Shown here piece after piece: positions 1 through 8,129 of a DNA stretch of 10,257 nucleotides (positions are counted from its first letter, which is position 1; each line of letters opens with the position of its first letter). Source of the stretch: Burkholderiales bacterium (GTDB taxonomy: Bacteria > Pseudomonadota > Gammaproteobacteria > Burkholderiales > Burkholderiaceae_C); assembly GCA_005793295.1 (NCBI GenBank), contig SXSX01000058.1, positions 1 to 10,257 of the forward strand, written 5' to 3'. The notes beneath the pieces are model-generated. The model had not been told where the DNA came from. It did not search any database and saw only the letters and a program-made list of their open reading frames with translations. Both the position numbers and the translations under genes were made by a program.

Positions 1-854
1 GGACTATTGGAATTTTGGTCAGTGTTTATGAATTTCACAACCGTTTCGTTACGCTTTTACTGGAAAAAATTCACCGCGATTTGCTAGATTATGGCTATCA
101 CGTGATGGTATTTCTTGACCCCATTAATTCACCTCAAGACATTAATCATTTATCCAACTTCAGACCTGTGATGGACGGCTACTTGGAAGGCATGATTTTG
201 ATGTCGGTGACCACAGATTCAATCCTAGTTGGCGAGTTGCAACGCTTGGGTCTGCCAGTTGTTTTGGCTATGCGATCCATTGATCAGCCAACGGTTGACG
301 TGATAGAAGCCGATAATTTCCGTGGCGGCGCAGAGGTAGTTAGTCATTTCTATGAATTAGGACACCGTCGAATAGGGCTCGTGATGGGCACCCAGAACGC
401 CTCCACCAGCCGAGACCGTGCCAGGGGTGCCCTTGAATTTTTGCGCGACAAGGGGATACCGCCAGAAGATACACCGGTGATTTGGAATGCCTTTACTTTT
501 GAGACTGGCTATTCAGGCGCATCGCAACTTCTCGATGCTTCTCCTCGAATCACTGCGATCATGGCTGGCGCCGATTCCATTGCCATGGGCGTGCTTGAAG
601 CAGCCAGATGCAAGGGTTTTTCAGTGCCCAACGATATCTCAGTTGCAGGCTTCGATGATGTTCCACTTTCTGGAACCAACATCATTAGTCTTACCACTGT
701 TCAAAATCGCGCAGCTGAAATGTCGAGAGCTACTTGCCGGAGAATCATCGACCGACTTCGAAACGGATCACTCAGCCCACCGACTCGCGATGTCATGCCA
801 GTTCAATTGATGCGCCGAGACACTACTGGCCCATGCCCCTCACATAACTCATAA
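1..854 (+). CDS. LacI/GalR-family transcriptional regulator, 5'-truncated by window edge
   Basis: This is the effector-binding part of a LacI-type repressor or activator. The reading frame is already open at base 3 and the visible protein begins Thr-Ile-Gly-Ile-Leu-Val, the usual first strand of the periplasmic-binding-protein-like domain. The N-terminal helix-turn-helix and hinge must therefore lie upstream of the window. Family signatures are visible: DNFRGGAEVV, then ELGHRRIGLVMG, then ITAIMAGADSIAMGVLEA, then the near-invariant ISVAGFDD block, LTTVQ, and a C-terminal MRRDTT resembling the usual LxxRxST end. The stop at 852-854 is 15 bp before gabD, so the two are probably co-transcribed and the protein may control gabD and genes upstream of the window. 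The ligand cannot be read from sequence; a sugar or small carbon compound is usual for the family. Family assignment is secure, function is not. Confidence 0.92.
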   Translation, partial: TIGILVSVYEFHNRFVTLLLEKIHRDLLDYGYHVMVFLDPINSPQDINHLSNFRPVMDGYLEGMILMSVTTDSILVGELQRLGLPVVLAMRSIDQPTVDVIEADNFRGGAEVVSHFYELGHRRIGLVMGTQNASTSRDRARGALEFLRDKGIPPEDTPVIWNAFTFETGYSGASQLLDASPRITAIMAGADSIAMGVLEAARCKGFSVPNDISVAGFDDVPLSGTNIISLTTVQNRAAEMSRATCRRIIDRLRNGSLSPPTRDVMPVQLMRRDTTGPCPSHNS

Positions 855-869
855 AGTAAATCGAAGCAT

Positions 870-2348
870 ATGAAATCATTTATTTCTCCCTTATCCCAAC
901 TTAAAGATCCCGGCCTGCTCAAAACTGACGCTTTGATAAATGGTCAATGGATAGCCGGGTCCAGTCGTTTTGATGTGTATGACCCTGCCACAGGACATCA
1001 ACTAGCCAAAGTCGCTAACCTCGGTCCACGGGAAGCAACTCAGGCTATTGAGGCTGCCAATACAGCTTGGCCGATCTGGCGTAGCAAGACCGGCAAAGAA
1101 CGCAGCATCATTCTGCGCAAGTGGTTTGACCTCCTCATGGCAAATCAGGAAGACCTCGGTCGCATCATGACGGCAGAGCAAGGAAAGCCCTTTGCAGAAG
1201 CCAAAGGCGAAATTTCCTACGCTGCAAGTTTTGTCGAATGGTTTGCTGAAGAGGCTAAGCGAATCAATGGTGAAGTTCTGCCTCAGTTTGACAACAACCG
1301 AAGGCTTTTAGTCATCAAACAATCCATCGGAGTTTGTGCAGCCATCACCCCATGGAACTTTCCACTCGCCATGATTACGCGGAAGGTGGCGCCAGCACTG
1401 GCCGCCGGATGCACTGTCATCATTAAACCCGCGGAGTTAACACCACTCACTGCCTTGGCTGCGGCCGAACTTGCCATTCGAGCTGGCGTTCCACCCGGAG
1501 TAATTAACATGCTCACGGCCGACGCAGAAAACTCCATTGCCGTTGGCAAGGTCATTTGTGCCAGCGATACGGTCCGCCATCTGAGTTTTACCGGCTCCAC
1601 AGAAGTGGGTCGCATTCTGATGGCGCAGTGCGCACCTACGGTAAAAAAACTTTCTCTAGAGTTGGGAGGTAATGCCCCCTTTATCGTATTTGACGATGCC
1701 GATCTTGATTCAGCGGTGGTAGGCGCAATCGCAAGCAAGTATCGTAATGCTGGACAGACTTGCGTATGCGCAAACCGCTTCTATGTGCAAGCCGGGGTAT
1801 ATGACGCATTTGTCGCCAAGTTCACTGCAGAAGTTAAATCGCTGAAAGTTGGTAATGGTTTTGAAGACGGCGTGATGCAAGGACCGCTGATTGAAGAGGC
1901 TGCGATAGCCAAGGTTACCCGACACGTAGCGGATGCAGTTGCCAAAGGCGGGAAATTGGAGACTGGCGGAAAAGTGCTTTCCGGGCAGTTCTTTGAACCC
2001 ACAGTGATCTCTGGCGCCAGTTCAAATATGCAATGTGCGACCGAGGAAACTTTCGGTCCGTTTGCGCCGATTTTTAAATTTGACACTGAACAACAAGCCA
2101 TTGATGCAGCTAATGCAACTGAATTTGGTTTGGCAAGTTATTTCTACAGTCGTGATATTGGGCGGATTTACCGGGTGGCGGAAGCACTTGAGTATGGCAT
2201 GGTTGGAGTCAATGTCGGCATTTTGGCCACCGAACATGTACCGTTTGGAGGAGTGAAACAATCAGGCTTAGGAAGAGAAGGCTCACACTTTGGTATCGAC
2301 GATTATGTGGAAATAAAGTACCTCTGTATTGGTGATATCTTAAAGTAG
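870..2348 (+). CDS. gabD: NAD(P)-dependent succinate-semialdehyde dehydrogenase (aldehyde dehydrogenase superfamily)
   Basis: The 492-residue protein oxidises succinate semialdehyde to succinate, the last step of GABA or 4-hydroxybutyrate breakdown; close relatives also use glutarate semialdehyde. All ALDH landmarks are present: PWNFP with Asn163, cofactor Lys186 in KPAE, FTGSTEVG at 240-247, general base Glu264 in LELGG, nucleophile Cys298 in GQTCVC, and Glu393 in EETFGPF. A second Cys two residues after the nucleophile (Cys300) is typical of GabD enzymes and is known in some relatives as a redox-switch pair. Length and both ends match GabD. The ATG at 870 has only a weak ribosome site (GAAG just before it). 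It follows the LacI-type regulator by 15 bp and precedes kynU by 25 bp. Its A/T-rich composition matches the regulator rather than kynUA. Exact aldehyde specificity is inferred. Confidence 0.9.
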   Translation: MKSFISPLSQLKDPGLLKTDALINGQWIAGSSRFDVYDPATGHQLAKVANLGPREATQAIEAANTAWPIWRSKTGKERSIILRKWFDLLMANQEDLGRIMTAEQGKPFAEAKGEISYAASFVEWFAEEAKRINGEVLPQFDNNRRLLVIKQSIGVCAAITPWNFPLAMITRKVAPALAAGCTVIIKPAELTPLTALAAAELAIRAGVPPGVINMLTADAENSIAVGKVICASDTVRHLSFTGSTEVGRILMAQCAPTVKKLSLELGGNAPFIVFDDADLDSAVVGAIASKYRNAGQTCVCANRFYVQAGVYDAFVAKFTAEVKSLKVGNGFEDGVMQGPLIEEAAIAKVTRHVADAVAKGGKLETGGKVLSGQFFEPTVISGASSNMQCATEETFGPFAPIFKFDTEQQAIDAANATEFGLASYFYSRDIGRIYRVAEALEYGMVGVNVGILATEHVPFGGVKQSGLGREGSHFGIDDYVEIKYLCIGDILK

Positions 2349-2373
2349 CTAGTAATCTCTCCAATCCTCTGCA

Positions 2374-3684
2374 ATGATCACTTTAAAAAACTGCCAGCTG
2401 CGCGACGCGGCTGACCCGCTGCGCTCGCTCAAATCACTGTTTTCGATTCCTGAGGGTGTGATTTACCTTGATGGCAACTCGCTGGGCGTGATGCCAAAAA
2501 CCGCAGCGGCCCGCGCCGCCCAAGTGGTGACCCAGGAGTGGGGGCAAGGACTGATTCGCTCATGGAATAGTGCTGGATGGTTTGACCTTCCCCAGCGCTT
2601 GGGCAACCGCATCGCCCCGCTCATTGGCGCAAAAGACCACCAAGTCGTGGCCACCGACAGCACCTCCATCAATCTCTTCAAGGTGTTATCGGCTGCGTTA
2701 TCCATCGCAGCCACCGACAACCCTAAGCGGCGCACCGTGGTGAGCGAGCGCAGCAACTTCCCGACCGATCTTTATATTGCTGAAGGCCTCTGTCAGGCGC
2801 GGGGCTTTCAACTTCAATTGCTTGAGCCTGAGGAAATTGCCAGCGCACTCCATGAAGAAGTTGCCGTGTTGCTGCTGACCCATGTGAACTACCGCACTGG
2901 CGCGATGCACGACATGGCCGCTCTAACCACTGCAGCCCATGCAGCTGGAGCTTTGGTTGTCTGGGATTTGGCCCACAGCGCTGGCGCAGTGCCCGTGGAT
3001 CTCTTGGGTGCAAACGCTGACTTTGCGGTCGGCTGCGGCTACAAATACCTCAATGGGGGCCCCGGCGCTCCGGCATTTTTATGGGCTAACCCTCGCCACA
3101 CCGCTCGCACCGACCTGCCCTTTATGCAACCCCTCTCGGGCTGGTGGGGACACGCTGCGCCCTTTGCGTTTACATCCGACTACCAAGCCGCGCCAGGGAT
3201 TGATCGTTTTTTATGCGGTACCCAACCTATCGTCAGCCTCTCGCTTTTAGAGTGCGGCCTCGACACCTTTAAACAAGCTAAAGCCTTGGGTGGCATGCCC
3301 GCTTTGCGAGAAAAATCTTTGGCTTTAACTGATCTATTTATCACACTGGTTGAACAACGCTGCACGGGTTTTGGTTTGGGCTTAGCTACACCGCGCGAAC
3401 ACGCTCAGCGTGGATCACAAGTGTGTTTAACCCGCGAACGCGACGCCAAGGACGGCGGTACGTCCAGCGCATTTGCTATGGTTCAAGCCCTGATTGCACG
3501 CGGCGTCATTGGCGACTACCGCGCTGGCGACGGCGCTTTACACAAAGACATATTGCGCTTCGGCCTGACTCCGCTTTATATCGGGTTTGAAGATGTTTGG
3601 AACGCCGTTGAACAACTGCGCCAAGTCTTAGAAACAGAAGAGTGGAAGCAGCCACAGTTTATGCAACAACACGCCGTCACCTGA
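2374..3684 (+). CDS. kynU: Kynureninase (PLP-dependent)
   Basis: Kynureninase hydrolyses L-kynurenine to anthranilate and L-alanine in the cytoplasm, the third step of the kynurenine route of tryptophan breakdown. The 436-residue protein has the expected N-terminal block VIYLDGNSLG (30-38 region), the PLP-phosphate region ATDSTSINLFK (93-103), the cofactor Asp and partner residues in VVWDLAHSAG (Asp198, His201), and the Schiff-base lysine Lys224 in GCGYKYLNGGPG. The start at 2374 keeps the conserved N-terminal helix (DPLRSLKSLF), but no Shine-Dalgarno sequence is visible in the 25 bp after gabD, so translation may depend on readthrough from gabD or be leaderless-like. It is followed by kynA after 8 bp. 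Together they give two of the three steps to anthranilate. The formamidase gene kynB, commonly beside these in Burkholderiales, is not here. Confidence 0.96.
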   Translation: MITLKNCQLRDAADPLRSLKSLFSIPEGVIYLDGNSLGVMPKTAAARAAQVVTQEWGQGLIRSWNSAGWFDLPQRLGNRIAPLIGAKDHQVVATDSTSINLFKVLSAALSIAATDNPKRRTVVSERSNFPTDLYIAEGLCQARGFQLQLLEPEEIASALHEEVAVLLLTHVNYRTGAMHDMAALTTAAHAAGALVVWDLAHSAGAVPVDLLGANADFAVGCGYKYLNGGPGAPAFLWANPRHTARTDLPFMQPLSGWWGHAAPFAFTSDYQAAPGIDRFLCGTQPIVSLSLLECGLDTFKQAKALGGMPALREKSLALTDLFITLVEQRCTGFGLGLATPREHAQRGSQVCLTRERDAKDGGTSSAFAMVQALIARGVIGDYRAGDGALHKDILRFGLTPLYIGFEDVWNAVEQLRQVLETEEWKQPQFMQQHAVT

Positions 3685-3689
3685 GGTAG
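3683..3689 (+). promoter_or_regulatory. Ribosome binding site of kynA overlapping the kynU stop
   Basis: A GAGG core lies across and just after the kynU TGA, six to seven bases before the kynA ATG. It fixes the kynA start and indicates that ribosomes finishing kynU can pass directly to kynA. Confidence 0.6.
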
Positions 3690-3692
3690 CTT

Positions 3693-4553
3693 ATGAGCGA
3701 ATGCCCTTTCAATGCCAGCCCAGGAGAGGCCATCGTGCGCGATGAAAAAGCCCAACTCGATTTCAGCCAAAGCATGAGCTACGGCGACTACCTGTCGCTT
3801 GACTCCATCCTGAACGCCCAACACCCGCGCTCACCTGACCACAATGAGATGCTGTTTATCGTGCAGCACCAAACCAGCGAGTTGTGGATGAAATTGATGC
3901 TCCACGAGTTACGCGCTGCCATTGCGCATCTCGCCAAAGATGAACTCAGCCCGGCATTCAAGATGCTCGCCCGGGTCAGCAAGATCATGGAGCAACTGGT
4001 GCACGCGTGGGATGTATTAGCCACCATGACGCCGCCCGAGTACAGCGCCATTCGGCCTTACCTGGCCAGTTCCAGCGGTTTTCAAAGCCACCAATACCGT
4101 TGCATTGAATTTGCCTTGGGCAACAAAAATGCCGCCATGCTCAAACCCCACGCCCACCGCCCTGATTTATTAGCGCAAGTACAAGCCGCCTTTGTTGCAC
4201 CCTCTTTGTACGATGAAGCCTTGCGCTTGCTCGCCCGACGCGGCATATCCATTCCTACATCTCACCAAGACCGCGACTGGTCGATGCCGTATGCCGCGAG
4301 CACCGAAGTCGAAGCCGCTTGGCTTGAGGTTTACCGTCAACCTGAAAAATACTGGGATCTCTACCAACTTGGGGAAGAGCTGACCGATTTGGAAGACGCA
4401 TTTCGTCTTTGGCGTTTTCGCCATGTCACGACTGTGGAGCGCGTTATTGGATTCAAACGCGGGACGGGCGGAACAGGCGGTGTGAGCTATTTGCGCAAAA
4501 TGCTCGATGTCGTGTTATTCCCTGAGATTTGGAGCTTGCGCACCGCGCTTTAA
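3693..4553 (+). CDS. kynA: Tryptophan 2,3-dioxygenase (heme)
   Basis: The enzyme uses heme iron and O2 to convert L-tryptophan to N-formylkynurenine, the entry step of the kynurenine pathway. The 286-residue length is normal for bacterial TDO. Visible family residues include distal His59 in FIVQHQTSELW, Tyr117 and Arg121 in the PEYSAIRPYL stretch, the SGFQSHQYR block at 128-136, the proximal heme ligand His244 in RFRHVTTVERVIG, and the glycine-rich GTGGTGG loop at 257-263 that closes over the substrate. These line up with the well-studied Xanthomonas enzyme by spacing. A good ribosome site, GAGG, overlaps the kynU stop codon (TGAGGTAGCTTATG), which fixes the ATG at 3693 and suggests coupled translation. 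The gene ends 16 bp from the convergent helicase gene. Confidence 0.97.
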   Translation: MSECPFNASPGEAIVRDEKAQLDFSQSMSYGDYLSLDSILNAQHPRSPDHNEMLFIVQHQTSELWMKLMLHELRAAIAHLAKDELSPAFKMLARVSKIMEQLVHAWDVLATMTPPEYSAIRPYLASSSGFQSHQYRCIEFALGNKNAAMLKPHAHRPDLLAQVQAAFVAPSLYDEALRLLARRGISIPTSHQDRDWSMPYAASTEVEAAWLEVYRQPEKYWDLYQLGEELTDLEDAFRLWRFRHVTTVERVIGFKRGTGGTGGVSYLRKMLDVVLFPEIWSLRTAL

Positions 4554-4569
4554 GCTCCCTACACAAGAG

Positions 4570-6129
4570 TTATTCTGACTTAAACAGCGCCGCAACCCGG
4601 CGTTTGGGTTTGATGTTGGCAGAGATGCTGCGTCCACTGGTGCGCGGGGCGGCTTCCCATGATGGCGCAGCAGCAGGCGCTTGCGTTGCTTCATAGGGTT
4701 GGTCAAAGAAGGGGTCGCGCGGCGGGTTGGGGGCGCGGGTGTAATCACGCCGGGGGGCGTGTTCGTCTCGCGCAGGGCGGGCAAATTGCCCTTCGTGCGA
4801 TACATCACGTAAAGCACCAGAGTGGCTCTTTGAACTACGGCGCGAGTCGTCGTGGGCACCTTCGGCGTACATGCGCCGGCCGTCATTGATACGACCTTGG
4901 CGATGAATATCGGGGGTGTCTTCGTCAAACTCAACGGCTTCCAATTCAATCTTGGTTTTGATGAGTTTTTCAATGTCTGAGACCAAGCGGGCATCGTTTT
5001 TTCCACCCACAAAGGTCACCGCCAAACCGGATGCCCCTGCGCGGCCAGTTCGGCCAATGCGGTGAACGTAATCTTCAGCGTTAAATGGAATGTCAAAGTT
5101 AAATACCGCAGGCACGTCTTTGATGTCCAGACCGCGAGCTGCCACGTCGGTACACACCAAAAGATCGACTTCTCCGCTTTTGAAAGCTTCCAACGCTTTA
5201 AGCCGCTCATCTTGGCTTTTATCTCCGTGCAAAGCCGCCGTCTTGAGCCCTTCGCGCTCCAAAGAACGCGCTAAACGGGCGCAGCCCAATTTGCTATTGA
5301 CGAACACAAAGGCTTGCTTCATGCCGCGGCTTTTTAAAATTTGGTGCAAAGCGTGGCGCTTGTCGTCTTCGCCCACGCTGTAAAAGTGTTGTTCTACGGT
5401 AGACGCCGTCGCGTTAGAACGCGCAACCTCGATCGTGACTGGGTTTTGCAAATAGCTATTGGCAAGACGTTTGATCTCGGCTGAAAAAGTAGCAGAGAAC
5501 AAAAGCGTGGTGCGCTGTTTGGGTAAATAACTCAAAATCCGCTGCAAGTCTGGCAAAAAGCCGATGTCGAGCATCCGGTCTGCTTCATCTAAAACAACGT
5601 ATTCAACCTGGTTCAAAACCGCATTTTTCGCTTCAATGTGGTCAAGCAAGCGCCCTGGTGTTGCGACCAACACTTCGACGCCTTTTTTGAGTTCAATCGT
5701 TTGCGGCTTCATGTCTATGCCACCAAACACCACAGCACTGCGCAGTTGGGTGTACTTGGCATAGAGCTTGATTTGTTGGGCCACTTGGTCTGCCAACTCG
5801 CGGGTAGGCAAAAGTACCAAAGCCCGAACGGGATGGCGGGCGGGCGATGTAGACGCGTTTTCATGCTTGAGCATGCGCTGGAGCAAGGGCAAGGAGAACG
5901 CGGCCGTTTTACCGGTTCCTGTTTGGGCCGCGCCCATGACGTCTTGGCCGGTCAGTACCACAGGGATGGCTTGGGCCTGAATCGGGGTCATGGTTTCGTA
6001 GCCCATCTCGGTGACCGCGCGGGCCAAAGGCGCTGCCAATTGCAACTGGGCAAAAGCCATCACCGGCGTGGGTGTGGGCAAAGAATCTGGAGGGGTGGGG
6101 AAAAGGGTGTCAGTAGTCAAATCAAGCAT
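4570..6129 (-). CDS. rhlE: DEAD-box ATP-dependent RNA helicase, RhlE-like
   Basis: This RNA helicase unwinds short RNA duplexes in ribosome assembly or mRNA turnover. Counting from the ATG at 6129 (519 residues), the order is: Q motif (Phe26 and GYETMTPIQ around 43-51), motif I AQTGTGKT at 68-75, Ia PTRELAD, Ib TPGRLLDH, II DEAD at 181-184, III SAT at 212-214, V around DVAARGLDI, and VI HRIGRTGR at 356-363. After about residue 395 comes a hydrophilic, Arg-rich low-complexity tail ending in a basic KPKRR stretch, as in RhlE proteins that use the tail for RNA binding. Start choice is uncertain: a TTG at 6138 and an ATG at 6060 (just before the Q-motif Phe) are possible and none has a clear Shine-Dalgarno. 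It converges on kynA. RhlE versus another DEAD-box subgroup is inferred from overall likeness. Confidence 0.93.
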   Translation of the reverse strand: MLDLTTDTLFPTPPDSLPTPTPVMAFAQLQLAAPLARAVTEMGYETMTPIQAQAIPVVLTGQDVMGAAQTGTGKTAAFSLPLLQRMLKHENASTSPARHPVRALVLLPTRELADQVAQQIKLYAKYTQLRSAVVFGGIDMKPQTIELKKGVEVLVATPGRLLDHIEAKNAVLNQVEYVVLDEADRMLDIGFLPDLQRILSYLPKQRTTLLFSATFSAEIKRLANSYLQNPVTIEVARSNATASTVEQHFYSVGEDDKRHALHQILKSRGMKQAFVFVNSKLGCARLARSLEREGLKTAALHGDKSQDERLKALEAFKSGEVDLLVCTDVAARGLDIKDVPAVFNFDIPFNAEDYVHRIGRTGRAGASGLAVTFVGGKNDARLVSDIEKLIKTKIELEAVEFDEDTPDIHRQGRINDGRRMYAEGAHDDSRRSSKSHSGALRDVSHEGQFARPARDEHAPRRDYTRAPNPPRDPFFDQPYEATQAPAAAPSWEAAPRTSGRSISANIKPKRRVAALFKSE

Positions 6130-6145
6130 GCACAGCAAAATGGGT

Positions 6146-6164
6146 TGCTATCCATCCGATAGCA
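6146..6164 (-). terminator. Possible weak terminator hairpin between dcd and rhlE
   Basis: TGCTATC and GATAGCA form a perfect 7-bp stem around a 5-base loop. Read on the minus strand it lies about 50 bases after the dcd stop and is followed by ACCCATTTTGC, a short T run that is not directly attached to the stem. It could end or attenuate the que-guaD-dcd transcript before rhlE, or be a leader structure of rhlE. The stem is not G/C-rich, so a strong terminator is unlikely. Confidence 0.3.
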
Positions 6165-6179
6165 GGTTGGCCCCAAACA

Positions 6180-6211
6180 CTAGGGTCCACCCGCATTATC
6201 CCTGAACCTAG
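6180..6211 (-). other. Imperfect inverted repeat just after dcd
   Basis: CTAGGGTC and GAACCTAG can pair with one mismatch across a 16-base loop, beginning five bases after the dcd stop on the minus strand. There is no U tract next to it. It might protect the mRNA 3' end or help stop transcription; the short arms could also occur by chance. Confidence 0.2.
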
Positions 6212-6216
6212 CCCTT

Positions 6217-6789
6217 TCAGGTTTTTGGCAGGGTGACGCCCACTTGGCCTTGGTATTTGCCGCCGCGGTCTTTGTAGCTGGTTTCGCACACGTCGTCTTT
6301 GTCGCTCTCGAAGAACAACACTTGGGCACAGCCTTCGCCGGCGTAAATCTTGGCTGGCAGCGGGGTGGTGTTCGAAAATTCCAAGGTCACGTAGCCTTCC
6401 CACTCGGGCTCAAATGGGGTGACGTTGACAATAATGCCGCAGCGGGCATAGGTACTTTTGCCCAAGCAAATAGTCAGTACGTTGCGGGGAATGCGAAAGT
6501 ATTCCAGGGTGCGGGCCAAGGCAAAGCTATTGGGCGGGATGATGCAGACATCGTCGTAAAAATCGACAAAGCTTTTTTCGTCAAAGTTTTTGGGGTCAAC
6601 GACGGTGCTGTGAATGTTCGTAAACACCTTGAACTCTGGGGCGCAACGGATGTCGTAGCCGTAGCTGCTGGTTCCGTAGGAAATGATTTTTTTACCATCG
6701 GCTTGGCGAATTTGTCCTGGCTCGAAGGGTTCGATCATGCCGGTGGTCTCGGCCATGCGGCGAATCCATTTGTCGCTTTTGATACTCAT
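6217..6789 (-). CDS. dcd: dCTP deaminase
   Basis: Dcd deaminates dCTP to dUTP, feeding dUTPase and then thymidylate synthesis in the cytoplasm. The 190-residue length is standard for the proteobacterial trimeric enzyme. The sequence has the N-terminal SDKWIRRMAE, the YGTSSYGYDIR block (38-48), the nucleotide-phosphate loop GKSTYARCG (110-118), and WEGYVTLEFSN at 130-140 with the catalytic Glu137. Gly-Gln-Val-Gly near the end and KYQGQ match the C-terminal lid. The ATG at 6789 overlaps the guaD stop as ATGA, and an AGGAG lies ten bases upstream within guaD, so translation is coupled to guaD but can also start independently. It is the last gene of the queE-queD-guaD-dcd run. Confidence 0.97.
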   Translation of the reverse strand: MSIKSDKWIRRMAETTGMIEPFEPGQIRQADGKKIISYGTSSYGYDIRCAPEFKVFTNIHSTVVDPKNFDEKSFVDFYDDVCIIPPNSFALARTLEYFRIPRNVLTICLGKSTYARCGIIVNVTPFEPEWEGYVTLEFSNTTPLPAKIYAGEGCAQVLFFESDKDDVCETSYKDRGGKYQGQVGVTLPKT

Positions 6790-8129
6790 GAAAGTGGGGC
6801 TCCTGGGGTTGTGTCAGATTGTACGGTTGGGGGATGAGCAATCACGACACGCTCAATCAGCCGGTCATCCCCGAGCACAATCATGGAAAACAGCAACTCG
6901 TCCAACGAACCTGCCAAGGCAGTTTTTCTTGCCAGCAAAGGTGTCGCTTTAGGGTTAATCACCACAAAGTCCGCCTCGCAACCTGGCAATAAATTTCCAA
7001 CAACTCCCTCTAACCCTAACGCCCTAGCCGCACCGGCTGTGTGCTGCCACCACAAATGCTGGGGCGACAAAGACAGGCCCGTTTTAGATTGTCCTTCGCG
7101 GCCTACGTAGTAAGCCGCCAGCATGGTGTGAAAAGGGCTGAAACTGGTGCCGCCGCCCACATCACTGGCTAAGCCGTAGCCAAATCCCACGCGGTCTGCG
7201 CCGGCGTAGTCAAAGAAACCGCTGCCCAGAAATAAATTACTGGTGGGGCTGATAGCGGCGACTGCTCCGGTTTCGCGCATCAAAGCGCGGTCATCGTCAT
7301 CAAAGTGAATGCAATGCGCGTAGACCGCACGCTCGCGCATTAATCCAAAATCTGCGTATGTCGCAAGGTAACTCTTGGACTGAGGAAACAATTCCCGCGC
7401 CCAAGCGATTTCGTCTTTGTTCTCCGAGACATGGCTTTGAATCCAAGTTTGCGGATACCGCGCCGCGAGCTCGCCCGCCGCTTGTAACTGCTCGTCCGTT
7501 GACGTGGGGGCAAAGCGTGGCGTGATGGCATAGCCCAAGCGGTCTTTGCCATGCCAGCGGGTAATCAAAGCTTCAGATTCAATCAGGCTTTGCTCTGCGG
7601 CGTTGGTTGTGCGCCCGGGTTGGTTGAGCAAGGCTTGCGGGGCGTGGCGGTCCATCAAACACAAGCCCGTGATCAAGCGGAGATGGCGGGCTTGGGCTTG
7701 GGAAAACAAGGCGTTCACCGACGTTGTGTGTGAGGTTGCAAACGCGAGCGCGGTTGTCACCCCATTGCGCAACAACTCATCGAGAAAAAAACCCGCAGCT
7801 TCTTCGCTGTAGGCCTGCGATTCAAAACGCTGCTCTTCAGGAAAGGTGTAGTTCTCAAGCCAAGGCAACAAACCGGCTGCCGGAGAACCCATGACGTTGG
7901 TTTGAGGGAAATGCACATGCATATCAACAAAGCCAGGAGCTATCAAGCGGCCGGGCAAATGCTCGATGGGCTGGCGGCAATAGCTTGGGGACAAGGAGCG
8001 CCAGCTGCCAATGGCTTGAACGACTTGAACCCCTTTGGCATTGGGGCCCACGACCAACAAGCCGTCTTCTTCATAATGCGCCCCGGGCTCAAACCACAAC
8101 AGACTAGCGCGATAGGCTCTCAGACTCAT
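6786..8129 (-). CDS. guaD: Guanine deaminase (amidohydrolase superfamily)
   Basis: GuaD hydrolyses guanine to xanthine and ammonia, the committed step in guanine salvage and breakdown. From the ATG at 8129 the protein has 447 residues. Metal and substrate motifs are in the usual order: PGFVDMHVHFPQ with His71 and His73, PWLENYTFPEE, PRFAPT with Arg205, SHVSEN with His233 and Glu236, AHCIHF with His272, and the catalytic Asp323 in SDVGGGTSFS. These match guanine deaminase rather than chlorohydrolases. The open frame extends 30 codons further upstream, but that part lies inside queD; the ATG at 8129 overlaps the queD TGA as ATGA and gives the normal N-terminus (SLRAYRASLLWF). No separate Shine-Dalgarno is seen, so translation is probably coupled. 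Sitting between queD and dcd is notable; a related purine or pterin substrate cannot be excluded. Confidence 0.93.
   Translation of the reverse strand: MSLRAYRASLLWFEPGAHYEEDGLLVVGPNAKGVQVVQAIGSWRSLSPSYCRQPIEHLPGRLIAPGFVDMHVHFPQTNVMGSPAAGLLPWLENYTFPEEQRFESQAYSEEAAGFFLDELLRNGVTTALAFATSHTTSVNALFSQAQARHLRLITGLCLMDRHAPQALLNQPGRTTNAAEQSLIESEALITRWHGKDRLGYAITPRFAPTSTDEQLQAAGELAARYPQTWIQSHVSENKDEIAWARELFPQSKSYLATYADFGLMRERAVYAHCIHFDDDDRALMRETGAVAAISPTSNLFLGSGFFDYAGADRVGFGYGLASDVGGGTSFSPFHTMLAAYYVGREGQSKTGLSLSPQHLWWQHTAGAARALGLEGVVGNLLPGCEADFVVINPKATPLLARKTALAGSLDELLFSMIVLGDDRLIERVVIAHPPTVQSDTTPGAPLS

Noticed and set aside
2280..2373. Separate promoter for kynU inside the end of gabD
   Set aside because: Only poor hexamer pairs such as TTGGTA/AATAAA are present; they cannot be told from chance in an A/T-rich stretch.
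5638..6162. Plus-strand open frame (174 codons) opposite the N-terminal part of the helicase
   Set aside because: The opposite strand encodes an intact DEAD-box core with all motifs; this frame has no recognisable domain.
6244..6837. Long plus-strand open frame (197 codons) opposite dcd and the end of guaD
   Set aside because: It is antisense to confidently identified genes, has no ribosome site, and its hydrophobic repetitive composition mirrors the codon structure of the opposite strand.
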